The notes: generated by a model not told the origin, from the letters alone. A stretch of 64,000 nt of DNA from Bacteroides sp. (GCA_021203515.1 JAJQAY010000128.1:48827-112826), one strand, 5' to 3'. Shown: positions 29,472 to 39,879, counted from the first letter of the stretch. Program-made: numbers and translations.

Positions 29472-30746
29472 ATGCTTACTATCAAACAAATTACAGAAAA
29501 CACCGACGCGGTCATCCGCGGACTGGAAAAGAAGCACTTCAAGAACGCCAAGGAAACCATCGGGCAAGTACTTGAAGCCAATGACAAACGACGTAACACC
29601 CAAACCCTCTTAGATAAGAACCTCGCGGAAGCAAATTCGCTCTCCAAATCCATCGGCCAACTGATGAAAGAAGGAAAGAAAGAGGAAGCGGAAGCTGCCA
29701 AAAACCGTGTGGCCGAACTGAAAGAAGCCAGCAAGAGTTTGCAGGCTGATATGGACAAGGCTGCCGAAGACATGCAGAATTTGCTTTATACCATCCCTAA
29801 TATTCCGTATGACAGCGTGCCCGAAGGCGTAGGTGCGGAAGACAATGTAGTAGAGAAAATGGGAGGAATGGAAACGGAACTTCCCAAAGACGCCATGCCC
29901 CACTGGGAACTGGCCAAGAAATACGACCTCATAGATTTTAACCTCGGTGTGAAAATCACCGGTGCAGGTTTCCCCGTATATAAAGGTAAAGGAGCGCAGT
30001 TGCAACGGGCACTTATCAATTTCTTTCTAGACGAAGCCCGCAAGTCCGGCTATATGGAAATCATGCCGCCGACAGTAGTAAATGCAGCTTCCGGCTATGG
30101 CACGGGACAGCTTCCCGACAAAGAGGGACAGATGTATCATTGTGAAGTGGATGACTTATACCTCATCCCGACAGCCGAAGTACCTGTTACCAACATTTAT
30201 CGTGACGTAATCCTCGACGAGAAGCAATTACCCATCAAGAACTGCGCTTATACACAGTGTTTCCGCCGTGAAGCAGGTTCTTACGGCAAGGATGTACGCG
30301 GCCTGAACCGTCTGCACGAATTTTCCAAAGTAGAGTTGGTACGCATCGACAAGCCGGAGCATAGCAAGCGATCCCACCAGGAAATGTTGGATCACGTAGA
30401 AGGTTTGCTTCAAAAGTTGGAACTGCCTTATCGTATTCTTCGCCTTTGCGGTGGCGACATGAGTTTCACGGCTGCCCTCTGCTTTGACTTCGAAGTATAT
30501 TCCGAAGCACAAAAGTGCTGGTTGGAAGTCAGCTCCGTATCCAACTTCGACACTTATCAGGCAAACCGTCTGAAATGTCGCTATCGTACCGCAGAAAAGA
30601 AGACAGAGCCTTGCCACACACTGAATGGCTCCGCACTGGCTTTGCCGCGCATCGTAGCCGCCTTGCTGGAGAATAACCAAACCCCGGAAGGCATCCGTAT
30701 TCCGAAAGCGCTGGTTCCGTATACAGGCTTTGACATGATTGATTAA
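29472..30746 (+). CDS. serS: Seryl-tRNA synthetase
   Basis: Class II aminoacyl-tRNA synthetase charging tRNA-Ser, 424 residues. The N-terminal helical arm (about residues 1-105, KKEEAEAAKNRVAELKEASK) is the tRNA-binding coiled coil. Class II motif 2 is FRREAGSYGKDVRGLNRLHE, and motif 3 is NGSALALPRIVAALLENNQ. Length is normal and the frame is intact. Cytoplasmic, essential. Confidence 0.98.
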   Translation: MLTIKQITENTDAVIRGLEKKHFKNAKETIGQVLEANDKRRNTQTLLDKNLAEANSLSKSIGQLMKEGKKEEAEAAKNRVAELKEASKSLQADMDKAAEDMQNLLYTIPNIPYDSVPEGVGAEDNVVEKMGGMETELPKDAMPHWELAKKYDLIDFNLGVKITGAGFPVYKGKGAQLQRALINFFLDEARKSGYMEIMPPTVVNAASGYGTGQLPDKEGQMYHCEVDDLYLIPTAEVPVTNIYRDVILDEKQLPIKNCAYTQCFRREAGSYGKDVRGLNRLHEFSKVELVRIDKPEHSKRSHQEMLDHVEGLLQKLELPYRILRLCGGDMSFTAALCFDFEVYSEAQKCWLEVSSVSNFDTYQANRLKCRYRTAEKKTEPCHTLNGSALALPRIVAALLENNQTPEGIRIPKALVPYTGFDMID

Positions 30747-30767
30747 AATATATTCACTATATAATTT

Positions 30768-30839
30768 CGGGCACGAATTACGCAAAATTCACGGATACTT
30801 TCTCATAAGAACCGTGACACTCCGCGTTATTCGTGCCCG
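30768..30839. terminator. Inverted repeat after serS
   Basis: CGGGCACGAAT (30768-30778) pairs with ATTCGTGCCCG (30829-30839). The loop repeats parts of the same words (ACGG/CCGT), as in the element at 61130-61194. Probable terminator of serS, also a dispersed repeat type. Confidence 0.65.
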
Positions 30840-30886
30840 ACTTTTATCATTCCCTCTCCTATCTCGTTCTTTTTCCCACTACATTC

Positions 30887-30916
30887 TTTGTAATTAATAA
30901 ATAACCCGTATCTTTG
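30887..30916 (+). promoter_or_regulatory. Promoter of the NfnAB/GltA-type gene
   Basis: TTTG at 30887-30890 and TATCTTTG at 30909-30916 with an 18-bp spacer fit the Bacteroides sigma consensus well. Confidence 0.75.
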
Positions 30917-30972
30917 CAAACTGTAACAATCTGACAGTAATTACGTAATTATACCAACAAAATTAACAGATA

Positions 30973-33276
30973 ATGAATAAAATCATTAGCAAAGAACATT
31001 TTTCAGAAAAGGTCTTTAAATTAGTTATTGAAGCACCACTCATTGCTAAATCACGCAAGGCAGGTCACTTTGTAATCGTGCGCGTAGGCGATAAAGGCGA
31101 GCGTATGCCGTTGACTATTGCTGGCGCCGATCCCGTAAAAGGAGCTATCACTTTGGTTGTACAGGAAGTAGGATTGTCATCTACTCGTCTGTGTGAACTG
31201 AATGAAGGTGATTACATTACGGATGTTGTCGGCCCGCTGGGACAGGCTACCCATATCGAGAAATTCGGAACTGTTGTTTGTGCCGGTGGCGGTGTGGGCG
31301 TGGCTCCGATGCTTCCTATCGTACAAGCCCTGAAGGCAGCCGGCAATCGTGTAATCACCGTACTGGCAGGCCGTACCAAAGAACTCATCATCCTTGAAAA
31401 AGAGATGCGCGAAAGCTCCGACGAAGTAATCATCATGACCGATGACGGCTCTTACGGACGCAAAGGCTTGGTTACGGAAGGTGTCGAAGAAGTTATCAAA
31501 CGCGAAACCGTAAACAAATGCTTCGCCATCGGCCCCGCCATCATGATGAAATTTGTTTGTTTGCTGACTAAGAAATACGAAATACCGACCGATGTATCCC
31601 TGAATACCATTATGGTGGACGGCACGGGCATGTGTGGTGCCTGCCGTATTACGATTGGCGGAAAGACCAAGTTCGTTTGTGTAGACGGCCCTGAGTTCGA
31701 CGGACACCAGGTTGATTTCGACGAAATGCTGAAACGCATGGGTGCTTTTAAAAGCATCGAGCGTGAGGAAATGCACAAACTGGAAGAACAGAGCACCACC
31801 TGCCAAGCCACTGGCGAGACCATCGTAGATGAAAAGAGCCGCAACGCCGCATGGCGCCAGGAACTGCGCAAAGTTATGAAAGCCAAAGAGCGCACCGCCA
31901 TTCCACGCGTGGAAATGAACGAATTCGATGCCGAATACCGTTCACACAGCCGCAAGGAAGAAGTAAACCAGGGATTGACGGAGACGCAAGCATTGACAGA
32001 AGCCAAACGTTGCCTCGACTGTGCCAACCCCGGCTGCATGGAAGGCTGTCCCGTAGGCATTGACATCCCCCGCTTCATCAAGAACATAGAGCGTGGCGAA
32101 TTCCTCGAAGCAGCCAAGACACTGAAAGAAACCAGTGCGTTACCCGCCGTTTGCGGTCGTGTCTGTCCGCAAGAGAAGCAGTGCGAGTCAAAATGTATTC
32201 ATTTGAAGATGAACGAAAAGCCTGTAGCTATCGGTTACCTCGAACGTTTTGCCGCCGACTACGAACGGGAGAGCGGACAAATCTCCGTACCGGAAATCAA
32301 AGAGAAGAACGGCATTAAGATAGCTGTCATCGGTTCGGGGCCTGCCGGTCTGTCATTTGCCGGAGACATGGCGAAGTATGGTTACGATGTAACCGTATTC
32401 GAAGCATTGCACGAGATTGGCGGTGTATTGAAATACGGTATCCCCGAATTCCGTCTGCCCAACAAAGTGGTGGATGTAGAAATTAATAATCTTGCCCAAA
32501 TGGGTGTCAAGTTCATCAAAGATTGTATCATCGGCAAGACCATCAGCGTAGAGCAACTGGAAGAAGAAGGATTCAAAGGCGTGTTCGTAGCTTCCGGCGC
32601 CGGACTGCCCAACTTTATGAACATCCCTGGTGAAAACTCCATCAACATCTTGTCGTCCAACGAATACCTGACGCGCGTCAACCTGATGGATGCCGCCAGC
32701 GAAGACTCCGACACCCCGGTACCTTTCGGCAAGCACGTAGCGGTTATCGGTGGCGGAAATACGGCAATGGACTCCGTACGCACAGCCCGTCGCCTGGGTG
32801 CCGAACGCGCCATGATTATCTACCGCCGTTCGGAAGAAGAAATGCCGGCCCGCATCGAAGAGGTGAAACATGCCAAAGAAGAGGGTGTGGAATTTATGAC
32901 ACTCCACAACCCGATCGAGTATATTGCCGACGAACAGGGAAAAGTAAAACAAGTTATCCTGCAAAAGATGGAACTCGGAGAACCGGATGCATCCGGACGC
33001 CGCAGGCCCGTACCTATCCCGGGAGCAACCGAAACGATTGACATCGACCTTGCCATCGTCAGCGTCGGCGTATCTCCCAACCCGATTGTTCCAAGCTCCA
33101 TCAAAGGCCTGGAACTGGGACGAAAAGGTACGATTGCCGTCAACGACAACATGCAATCCTCCATTCCGACCATTTATGCCGGTGGCGACATCATTCGCGG
33201 CGGCGCTACGGTAATCCTCGCTATGGGCGACGGAAGAAAAGCAGCGGCGGCGATGAATGAGCAACTGAAGAAATAA
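30973..33276 (+). CDS. Fused ferredoxin-NADP reductase / GltA-type flavoprotein (NfnAB-like)
   Basis: A 767-residue fusion of two oxidoreductase subunits. Residues 1 to about 290 resemble the dihydroorotate dehydrogenase electron-transfer subunit/NfnA, with FAD and NAD segments (CAGGGVGVAPMLPIVQAL) and a [2Fe-2S] cluster (GTGMCGACRITIGG). Residues about 300-767 are the GltD/GltA-like part. It has two [4Fe-4S] motifs (CLDCANPGCMEGCP, CGRVCPQEKQCESKC), an FAD site (GSGPAGLSFAGD) and an NAD(P)H site (VIGGGNTAMDSVRTARRLG). The family is annotated as NADPH-dependent glutamate synthase small subunit, or as electron-bifurcating NADH:ferredoxin-NADP oxidoreductase. No glutamate-synthase large subunit is nearby, which favours the second role. 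Monocistronic, cytoplasmic, frame intact. Confidence 0.93.
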   Translation: MNKIISKEHFSEKVFKLVIEAPLIAKSRKAGHFVIVRVGDKGERMPLTIAGADPVKGAITLVVQEVGLSSTRLCELNEGDYITDVVGPLGQATHIEKFGTVVCAGGGVGVAPMLPIVQALKAAGNRVITVLAGRTKELIILEKEMRESSDEVIIMTDDGSYGRKGLVTEGVEEVIKRETVNKCFAIGPAIMMKFVCLLTKKYEIPTDVSLNTIMVDGTGMCGACRITIGGKTKFVCVDGPEFDGHQVDFDEMLKRMGAFKSIEREEMHKLEEQSTTCQATGETIVDEKSRNAAWRQELRKVMKAKERTAIPRVEMNEFDAEYRSHSRKEEVNQGLTETQALTEAKRCLDCANPGCMEGCPVGIDIPRFIKNIERGEFLEAAKTLKETSALPAVCGRVCPQEKQCESKCIHLKMNEKPVAIGYLERFAADYERESGQISVPEIKEKNGIKIAVIGSGPAGLSFAGDMAKYGYDVTVFEALHEIGGVLKYGIPEFRLPNKVVDVEINNLAQMGVKFIKDCIIGKTISVEQLEEEGFKGVFVASGAGLPNFMNIPGENSINILSSNEYLTRVNLMDAASEDSDTPVPFGKHVAVIGGGNTAMDSVRTARRLGAERAMIIYRRSEEEMPARIEEVKHAKEEGVEFMTLHNPIEYIADEQGKVKQVILQKMELGEPDASGRRRPVPIPGATETIDIDLAIVSVGVSPNPIVPSSIKGLELGRKGTIAVNDNMQSSIPTIYAGGDIIRGGATVILAMGDGRKAAAAMNEQLKK

Positions 33277-33292
33277 ACATTCCCAATATTAA

Positions 33293-33338
33293 AAAGTTAA
33301 GTTGATAATTTTATAACAAAAAATATCAACTTAACTTT
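33293..33338 (+). terminator. Terminator hairpin
   Basis: AAAGTTAAGTTGATA (33293-33307) pairs exactly with TATCAACTTAACTTT (33324-33338); 17 bp past the flavoprotein stop. Confidence 0.7.
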
Positions 33339-33382
33339 CACTTTCTGTATATACCTTGAATTCCTCCAAACCGCATACAATC

Positions 33383-34253
33383 ATGAATACAGAATATAAA
33401 AACTTATTGAATGAATTTGACTGGAAAGCCAAATGTTACCACATATTATTTAGAGATAACTATATCTGTCAAGATTGCCATCGTATTGGTATCCAAAATG
33501 AGACATTCTTCCCTATTACTCAAATTAATGACTTAAATAAGTTATTTCCCAATAGTTTATTCAATGGTAAGACTATACAGGACTTTTGTAATGACATACA
33601 ATGGGATGGAAAATCTACGAAAACTCCATTCCTTCTTGATACCCAAAGAATAAATGACAATTTATATCTCTATAGGATTTATAAAAATATAATAAGGAAC
33701 CCACCATACTTTTTTTGCGGCAAGCATACAAATTAAAGACCTCCATTTTAAAGAAAGCCGAGATATAGTATGTTTATCCTATAAAAACATACCAATAGAT
33801 GGTCGTTTCACGGCATTCTCATTTGAGGAGAACTTAGGAGAAAATAATTATGCTTCTATAAGTTACCATCATGAGAAAGATAACCGACTTGAAATAATAG
33901 AGATTAGTATCATTTATAACAATAAATACTTCAATTTATACTTTCGCTCAAACTACAACGAGACACCTCTATTCTGTTTTACACCACTAAATATACGCCA
34001 TACTTATTATATATACGGAAAAAGCCATGGGAATATGATGATAGTGCTTTGATAACACTGTGTTCAGAATGTCATCAGAAAAGACATCAAAAAAACAAAT
34101 ATGCCAATATATTACGATACCAATAGGTTACGAATCAAATCATACTTACCTATATGCCCACGATGCCAAGGAACTGGATACTTACCCCAATATTCTTACT
34201 ATTTGGGAGGAGTTTGCTTTAAATGTAATGGAGAAGGGATCTGTGAGTTATAA
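33383..34253 (+). pseudogene. HNH endonuclease-like gene with C-terminal zinc finger, frameshifted
   Basis: An AT-rich gene unlike its neighbours in base composition, which suggests transfer. Reading frames can be joined as follows: the start MNTEYKNLLNEFDWKAKC with a CQDC pair; a central part (KDLHFKESRDIVCLSYKNIP); then an HNH-type core ALITLCSECHQKRHQ; and finally a DnaJ-like zinc finger with CPRCQGTGY and CFKCNGEGIC before the stop at 34253. Joining needs one base removed from a T7 run near 33710, one added in an A run near 34020, and one removed from an A7 run near 34090. The substrate is unknown; a restriction or phage-defence nuclease is possible. I do not recognise a specific family member. 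Confidence 0.7.
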
Positions 34254-34433
34254 TTATCCTCTACAAAATGCAGCAACACTATAAAAATCATGTGTATATG
34301 TGATCTGTAGCAGCACTGCAAAAGACTTTCAGTGATACTACAGTCTATTACAAGGGGATATTTCCGATTATAATTGTTTATTTGTCATCGGAAGACTTAT
34401 CTGCCAAATAATATAAAAGCGATAAACAATAAA

Positions 34434-34472
34434 AAGAAGCCCTGCCTACACATCTGTAAGCAGGGCTTCCTC
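34434..34472 (-). terminator. Terminator of panCD
   Basis: GAAGCCCTGCCTACA and TGTAAGCAGGGCTTC (34436-34469) form a hairpin with one mismatch just past the panD stop, with an A-rich flank that is T-rich on the minus strand. Confidence 0.85.
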
Positions 34473-34488
34473 TCTATTTTATGAAAAA

Positions 34489-34842
34489 TCACTTCACTAC
34501 CTTGTTCGTTGCCGGATCGGGGAAAATCACCGTCGGCTTGAACTGCTTGGCTTCTTCAAAATCCATCAATGCATACGACATGATAATAACGATGTCATCC
34601 GGTTGAACCTTACGGGCAGCCGCGCCGTTCAGGCAAATCTTACCCGAGCCGCGTTCGCCCTTAATGATATAAGTTTCAAAACGTTCACCGTTATTGTTGT
34701 CGGCAATGTACACCTTTTCGCCGGCAATCATGTTGGCGGCATCCATCAAATCCTCGTCAATCGTAATGCTCCCAATGTAGTTGAGATTGGCTTCCGTGAC
34801 ACGGGCACAATGAATCTTCGACTTCAACACTTCAATCATCAT
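34489..34842 (-). CDS. panD: Aspartate 1-decarboxylase
   Basis: Pyruvoyl-dependent enzyme making beta-alanine for pantothenate, 117 residues. The self-cleavage site is the Gly-Ser in YIGSITID (about residues 24-25), where Ser becomes the pyruvoyl group. The conserved [16 protein letters not shown] follows. It is the second gene of a panC-panD operon, 23 bp after panC. Cytoplasmic; normal length. Confidence 0.97.
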   Translation of the reverse strand: MMIEVLKSKIHCARVTEANLNYIGSITIDEDLMDAANMIAGEKVYIADNNNGERFETYIIKGERGSGKICLNGAAARKVQPDDIVIIMSYALMDFEEAKQFKPTVIFPDPATNKVVK

Positions 34843-34865
34843 AAGATTGGCTTTTTTTTAGTTTA

Positions 34866-35711
34866 TTACTCCTTGTATTTGATGTTGTCAATCAAGCGAG
34901 CCTCTCCGCAGAACACCGTGATGCAACCAACGGCATACGAAGTATCCTCCAAATTGGCAATCTTCTGCAACGTGTTGCCGTCCACCAGTTCGAAATATTC
35001 CAGACGCAGACCGGGCTCGGCTGCAATGACATCTTCTACGAACTTCTGTATCTCGGCCACCGTATGCGCAGCTGCAAAGGTACGACTTTCAAACAAAGTT
35101 TGCGAAATTTTCAAAGCATTTTTACGTTCCCCGGCAGATAAACGGGCATTGCGGCTGCTCAACGCCAATCCGTCTTCCTCGCGAACGATGGGACAACCCA
35201 CAATCTGCAACGGATATTTCATCTGGCGAACCATCTCACGGATGATGGCCAGTTGCTGAAAATCTTTCTCTCCGAAATAAGCGCGGTCCGGCTGAACGGC
35301 ATCAAACAGCTTGCTCACAATCTGGCAAACACCATTGAAATGTCCTGGACGGAAAGCACCTTCCATCACCGTATCCAGCGGTGCATAACTGAATTGGCGG
35401 GTATCCGGCTCGGGATACATTTCCTCTACCGAAGGAGCAAATACAAACGCAGCGCCACATTCCTCCAACAGACGGCAGTCTGCCTCCAGCGTACGCGGAT
35501 ATTTCACCAGGTCGTTCTTATCATTAAACTGCGTAGGATTCACAAAAACGCTCACAACGGCAACATCATTCTCTGCCACGCATCTTTTCACCAATGAAGC
35601 ATGACCAGCATGCAAAGCTCCCATCGTAGGCACCAGTCCTACCTCTTTTTTCTGGGCTCTCAAAACCGATAGTGCGGCCTGCAAGTCCTTGATTGTATGT
35701 ACTATTTCCAT
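34866..35711 (-). CDS. panC: Pantothenate synthetase
   Basis: Joins pantoate and beta-alanine with ATP, 281 residues from the ATG at 35711. An upstream Met 15 codons earlier would fall in the promoter region. It has the nucleotidyl-transferase motif [14 protein letters not shown], the pantoate-binding [19 protein letters not shown], and [12 protein letters not shown]. It works with the product of the adjacent panD gene. Confidence 0.97.
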   Translation of the reverse strand: MEIVHTIKDLQAALSVLRAQKKEVGLVPTMGALHAGHASLVKRCVAENDVAVVSVFVNPTQFNDKNDLVKYPRTLEADCRLLEECGAAFVFAPSVEEMYPEPDTRQFSYAPLDTVMEGAFRPGHFNGVCQIVSKLFDAVQPDRAYFGEKDFQQLAIIREMVRQMKYPLQIVGCPIVREEDGLALSSRNARLSAGERKNALKISQTLFESRTFAAAHTVAEIQKFVEDVIAAEPGLRLEYFELVDGNTLQKIANLEDTSYAVGCITVFCGEARLIDNIKYKE

Positions 35712-35897
35712 TTTTATAGTTATAAAATAACTTAGCTGTTTGTAAAAACGGTGCAAAGTAAACCATTATTTACCATATAAAGAAGAAATATCGTAAATTA
35801 ATGCAAAAGTTAACTTGTCTCCCGGCGAGCAATCGACCACATGCACCACTGAGAAACAAGCAGTTAACAATTCATAAGGAATTATAGACCAGCACAG

Positions 35898-35930
35898 TTT
35901 GCGTTATTGCGCGATTTTTTCGTATCTTTG
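35898..35930 (+). promoter_or_regulatory. Promoter of the glycogen synthase N-domain gene
   Basis: TTTG at 35898-35901 and TATCTTTG at 35923-35930 with a 21-bp spacer; 26 bp before the ATG at 35956. Confidence 0.6.
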
Positions 35931-35955
35931 CAGAATAATTGAGAACATTGTTATT

Positions 35956-36780
35956 ATGACAAAGGCAAACAAGGTTTTATACATAACACAAGAGATTACC
36001 CCTTACGTTGCAGAATCCGAAATGTCACTTGTAGGCAGAAACCTGCCTCAGGCAATCCAAGAAAAAGGCAGAGAAATCAGAACGTTTATGCCGAAATGGG
36101 GGAATATCAACGAGCGCAGAAATCAATTGCACGAAGTGATACGTCTCTCCGGTATGAACCTCATCATTGACGATACAGATCATCCGCTTATCATTAAGGT
36201 AGCATCCATCCGGTCTACACGTATGCAAGTATACTTCATCGACAACGATGATTACTTCCAGAACCGTATGCAGGAGACTGACGAGAATGGTGTGGAATAT
36301 GAAGACAATGATACCCGTGCCATTTTCTATGCACGCGGCGTATTGGAAACGGTGAAAAAGTTGCGTTGGTGTCCGGAGATTATCCACTGCCACGGTTGGA
36401 TGACGGCCTTAGCGCCTTTGTACATCAAGAAAGCCTATAAGGAAGAACCTTCGTTCAGAGACACCAAAGTAGTCTTTTCACTCTATGACAATGACTTCAA
36501 GCAACCTTTCCATCCCGATTTTGCCAGCAAACTCATGCTGAAGGGCATTACCAAGAAAGATGTCGCCGACCTAAAAGACCCCATTGATTATGCCACTCTC
36601 TGCAAACTGGCTATAGACTATTCCGACGGTATCATCCAGCAAAGCGAACATGTCAACGAAGAAGTTTTGGATTATGCCCGCAAAACCGGAAAGCCGATTT
36701 TAGAGTACCAAGCTCCTGAGGATTTTGCAAATGCCTGCAATGACTTCTACGACAAGGTCTGGGAAGTAGAACAAGAATAA
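35956..36780 (+). CDS. Glycogen/starch synthase N-terminal-domain protein
   Basis: A 274-residue protein made only of the GT5 N-terminal (ADP-glucose synthase catalytic) domain: VLYITQEITPYVAESEMS, the IDNDDYFQN region, and IIHCHGWMTALAPLYIKKAY. Complete glycogen synthases are about 470-480 residues, so the C-terminal half is absent. Short versions like this are common in Bacteroides and the frame ends cleanly, so it is probably not a truncation. The start at 35956 follows a good promoter. The full glycogen operon is 2.6 kb downstream on the other strand. Its activity alone is uncertain. Confidence 0.85.
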   Translation: MTKANKVLYITQEITPYVAESEMSLVGRNLPQAIQEKGREIRTFMPKWGNINERRNQLHEVIRLSGMNLIIDDTDHPLIIKVASIRSTRMQVYFIDNDDYFQNRMQETDENGVEYEDNDTRAIFYARGVLETVKKLRWCPEIIHCHGWMTALAPLYIKKAYKEEPSFRDTKVVFSLYDNDFKQPFHPDFASKLMLKGITKKDVADLKDPIDYATLCKLAIDYSDGIIQQSEHVNEEVLDYARKTGKPILEYQAPEDFANACNDFYDKVWEVEQE

Positions 36781-36803
36781 AGTTGATTTCAAGACAATAA
36801 ATT

Positions 36804-38380
36804 ATGAAAGTAAAATATGTAGGAATGTTGCTTTTAGCACTCCTTGCTTTTTATGGATGCGATGATAACACCGGAACGCTGGGCGTAGGTATGTTGCCCG
36901 GCTCAGACGGTATTTTCACTAATACAACGACTTTTGACGTTACGACCAACTCCCTTTTTGCAAAAGACGGAGTTTATGCGAAAACCAGTACCGGCTATGT
37001 CGGTAAGTTTACAGACCCGACAATAGCAGGAGGACTTGGTGACTATGAAGCCGGTTTCCTGACTGAGTTAAACTGTACCAACGACTTCAGACTTCCACAC
37101 AGTATAATGAAGATACGCACAAAGGAACGATGGCAGGTGATACCGTTGCCTTAATTCAATTGGTAGTTTATTATTCTTCATGGTTTGGCGACTCCCTAAA
37201 CCCTTGTAGAATGGCAGTGTACGAGTTGGATAAGAAGTTGGATAAAAAAGACCGTAATACAAACATTGATCCGACTGAGTATTATGGTCACAGCACATCA
37301 AAACCGAACTTTACAACGAATTACTTCGCACTTCATAAAGCATATACAGCTTATGATACTTCCGTTCCCGACTCTGTAAGAAATGCAACAGACTCTAATA
37401 GTAATCCCCTCTATTATCCCAATGTAGCTCTTCCTTTGAGCAAAGAATACGGAAATGAGCTCTTGCATTTGAACTGGGCATACCAAAGAGGTGAAAATGA
37501 CTTCTTTCAAAATAGCACCAAATTTATTGAGAATGTACTTAAAGGTGTTTATATCAAGACCGACTACGGTGACGGAACCATCCTATACGTTGACCGTGTA
37601 GATTTGCAGATGCAATTCCGTTTCCACTACGTAGACAGCTTGGGAGTGAAATTGACGAAAAAGGTTACCGATAAATACGGTGAAGCCGGTTCGGACTCAT
37701 TATATTATAGTATGGCAACGGTATTTGCCTCCACCAAAGAGGTTATCCAAGCCAACCAATTTAAAAATTCCGATTCACTGGAAGAACTTGCAAAAGAGAA
37801 ATAACATACTTACCTCAAGTCTCCTGCCGGTATATTCACAGAGGCAACCATGCCATACGATGCTATATACAATGAGCTTACCAACGACACATTGAATGCC
37901 GTAAAACTGACTTTCACTAATTATAATCAAGACGACAGTCAAAACAAATTCAGTGTAGGCGCACCTCAAACGGTTTTACTGGTACGCAAAAAGGATATGA
38001 ACTCGTTCTTTGAGAATAATGAGCTTACCGATAACGTAACCTCCTACATTGCTACTCACAATGCCGTAGCTACCAACCAATATACGTTCAAGAACATTGC
38101 CCGACTGGTTTCTACTTGCATCAACGAAAAGAAAGCAGCGAAAGCAAAAGCCGGTGCATCCTGGAATGAAGACCAGTGGAAACAGGAAAATCTCGATTGG
38201 GATAAAGCAATGCTCATCCCGATTACGGTAACCTATGACAATAATTCTTCCAATCCTACGCTGACAGGAATTCAGCATGACTTACGTCCGGCTTACACCA
38301 AGCTGAAAGGTGGAGACCCCAAGGAAGGAGAAAGTAATCTGGAAATAGAAGTTACTTATACAAAATTCACCAATGAATAA
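36804..38380 (+). pseudogene. DUF4270 lipoprotein, frameshift plus stop
   Basis: A Bacteroidetes-type lipoprotein (LLALLAFYGCDDNTGTLGVG) resembling DUF4270, about 525 residues if repaired; function unknown, likely outer-membrane associated. It starts 23 bp after the preceding gene. The first frame ends after DFRLPHSIM; one missing C near 37092 would give LPTQYNEDTHKGTMAGDTVA and join the second. The second ends with TAA at 37802-37804, after LEELAKEK, and the same frame continues with HTYLKSPAGIFTEATMPYD, so this is an in-frame nonsense codon, possibly from CAA. The last part ends at 38380 before a terminator. Confidence 0.75.
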
Positions 38381-38399
38381 AGTCTTATATACATCATAA

Positions 38400-38436
38400 A
38401 AAAAGTCTCCCGTTCTAAGTGAACGGGAGACTTTTT
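38400..38436. terminator. Bidirectional terminator
   Basis: AAAAAGTCTCCCGTTC (38400-38415) and GAACGGGAGACTTTTT (38421-38436) are perfectly complementary. It sits between convergent DUF4270 and GH57 genes. Confidence 0.92.
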
Positions 38437-38457
38437 TTATGGTATCAACCGAAGCTT

Positions 38458-39879
38458 TTATTTAGCTTCCTTCTTGGCGGCAGGCTTCTTGGCGGCGGCA
38501 GCTTTCGCAGGTTTGGCAGCAGCCTTTGTAGTAGCCTTTGCAGCAGCTTTCGGAGCAGCAGCCTTCGTTTTCTTTTCGGCAGCTTTTTCCTTTTCCAGTT
38601 TGAGTTGCGCCTTCTCCAATTCCTTGTGCAGTTCTTCTATCTCGTCGCCTTGGTTTTTAATCGTAGTCAGCAACGCATTCAGTTCTTCATTATCAATATC
38701 TATCGGATAGAGAGAGTCGACACGTTTGATGAAGTCGCCCAGGATATTCATATAGTTGGTGAAAGCATCATAAGGAGACTCATAGATACCACGGTTCAGT
38801 CCGACACCGCTATTCTTCGTCGTCATGAAACGGAAATTGTTGCTGGCCTGCAAGTAATCCCAGTCTTGCTTGATGCGGCGGTCATCGCAAAGATGCACAC
38901 GTTCCGCCACGCTATACAGCTTGTTGAAAGCCTCGCGCTGCATTCCGTTACCCAGCCAGCAACTCGTATCTCTCTCCTCGTCCATCCAAGACATCGGATA
39001 CGGAACATCCAGTTGCGACACGGATTTCAGTTTCGTCACGATCTCGGTCGGAGTAGAGAACGTAATCCCCTTCTCGCGGGCACAGGCCGGCAATGCTTTC
39101 AGGAACTCCAGGATATTGGAAGACAGCGGCTGCGACATGCCCAGCGCACAAAGTTCCATAAAGATATTGATGACCTGCTCCTCTTGCGGCAATGCGTCGA
39201 TCCAACTGATATACTTATCCGCAAACAAAGGATATTCGCTCCATTCCGAATTGGAGAAACGCAAGCTAATATCATCGGACAGCTTAAAGTCGCGCAAAAG
39301 CAACTTCAAGTTCGGGTTCATATTGCAATGGTACACATAGTGCGGACTCTTCCAGCCCAGCACATGCTTGGCACCCTCGGTCAGCATACCATTGAAGCCC
39401 AATGCCGCCACCATCGCACCAATCTCATCGTTATAAATCAAGCTCGAATTGCGGAACACCTTCGGAGCTTTTCCGAACATCTGTTTCACCTTCGCGCTCT
39501 GGCGTTTCACCTCTTCCTTGAAGCAATCCTCGTTAGCCAGCGAAGAAAGGCCGTGTGAATAGGGTTCGGCAAGGAACTCGCAGCAACCCGTATCATTCAA
39601 CTGATGCAACAAGTCGATGACGGCAGGTGCATGGATTTCCAACTGTTCCAGCGCCACGCCCGAGACGGACAAAGCCACCTTAAATGCTCCTTCCGAGGTT
39701 TTCACCATGTCGATCAGCGTATTCAGCGCAGGGATGTACGACCGTTCGGCAACTTCATTGATACTGGTCTCATTGGCATAATCATTGTAGTAATAATGAT
39801 CAGTACCTATATCAAAGAAACGATAACGTTTCAAATGAATAATTTGATGTATTTCAAAATAAAGACAAATCGTTCTCAT
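38458..39879 (-). CDS. GH57 alpha-amylase-like protein with Lys/Ala-rich tail
   Basis: A GH57-family barrel protein of 473 residues, third gene of the glycogen operon (18 bp after GT4). It opens with MRTICLYFEIHQIIHLKRYR and has FLAEPYSHGLSSLAN and FRNSSLIYNDEIG. In the region where active GH57 enzymes carry the nucleophile Glu, it reads NIFMELCALGMSQPLSSN. Bacteroides GH57 homologues have been described as alpha-amylase-like proteins lacking standard catalytic residues, so activity is doubtful. From about residue 400 a coiled coil is followed by a tail rich in AAAK/KPAAKK repeats, like histone H1 tails, which could bind polyanions. Cytoplasmic. Confidence 0.88.
   Translation of the reverse strand: MRTICLYFEIHQIIHLKRYRFFDIGTDHYYYNDYANETSINEVAERSYIPALNTLIDMVKTSEGAFKVALSVSGVALEQLEIHAPAVIDLLHQLNDTGCCEFLAEPYSHGLSSLANEDCFKEEVKRQSAKVKQMFGKAPKVFRNSSLIYNDEIGAMVAALGFNGMLTEGAKHVLGWKSPHYVYHCNMNPNLKLLLRDFKLSDDISLRFSNSEWSEYPLFADKYISWIDALPQEEQVINIFMELCALGMSQPLSSNILEFLKALPACAREKGITFSTPTEIVTKLKSVSQLDVPYPMSWMDEERDTSCWLGNGMQREAFNKLYSVAERVHLCDDRRIKQDWDYLQASNNFRFMTTKNSGVGLNRGIYESPYDAFTNYMNILGDFIKRVDSLYPIDIDNEELNALLTTIKNQGDEIEELHKELEKAQLKLEKEKAAEKKTKAAAPKAAAKATTKAAAKPAKAAAAKKPAAKKEAK

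Noticed and set aside
38458..38600. Separate histone-like gene at the end of the GH57 gene
   Set aside because: The Lys/Ala-rich stretch is in frame with the GH57 protein and has no start signal of its own.
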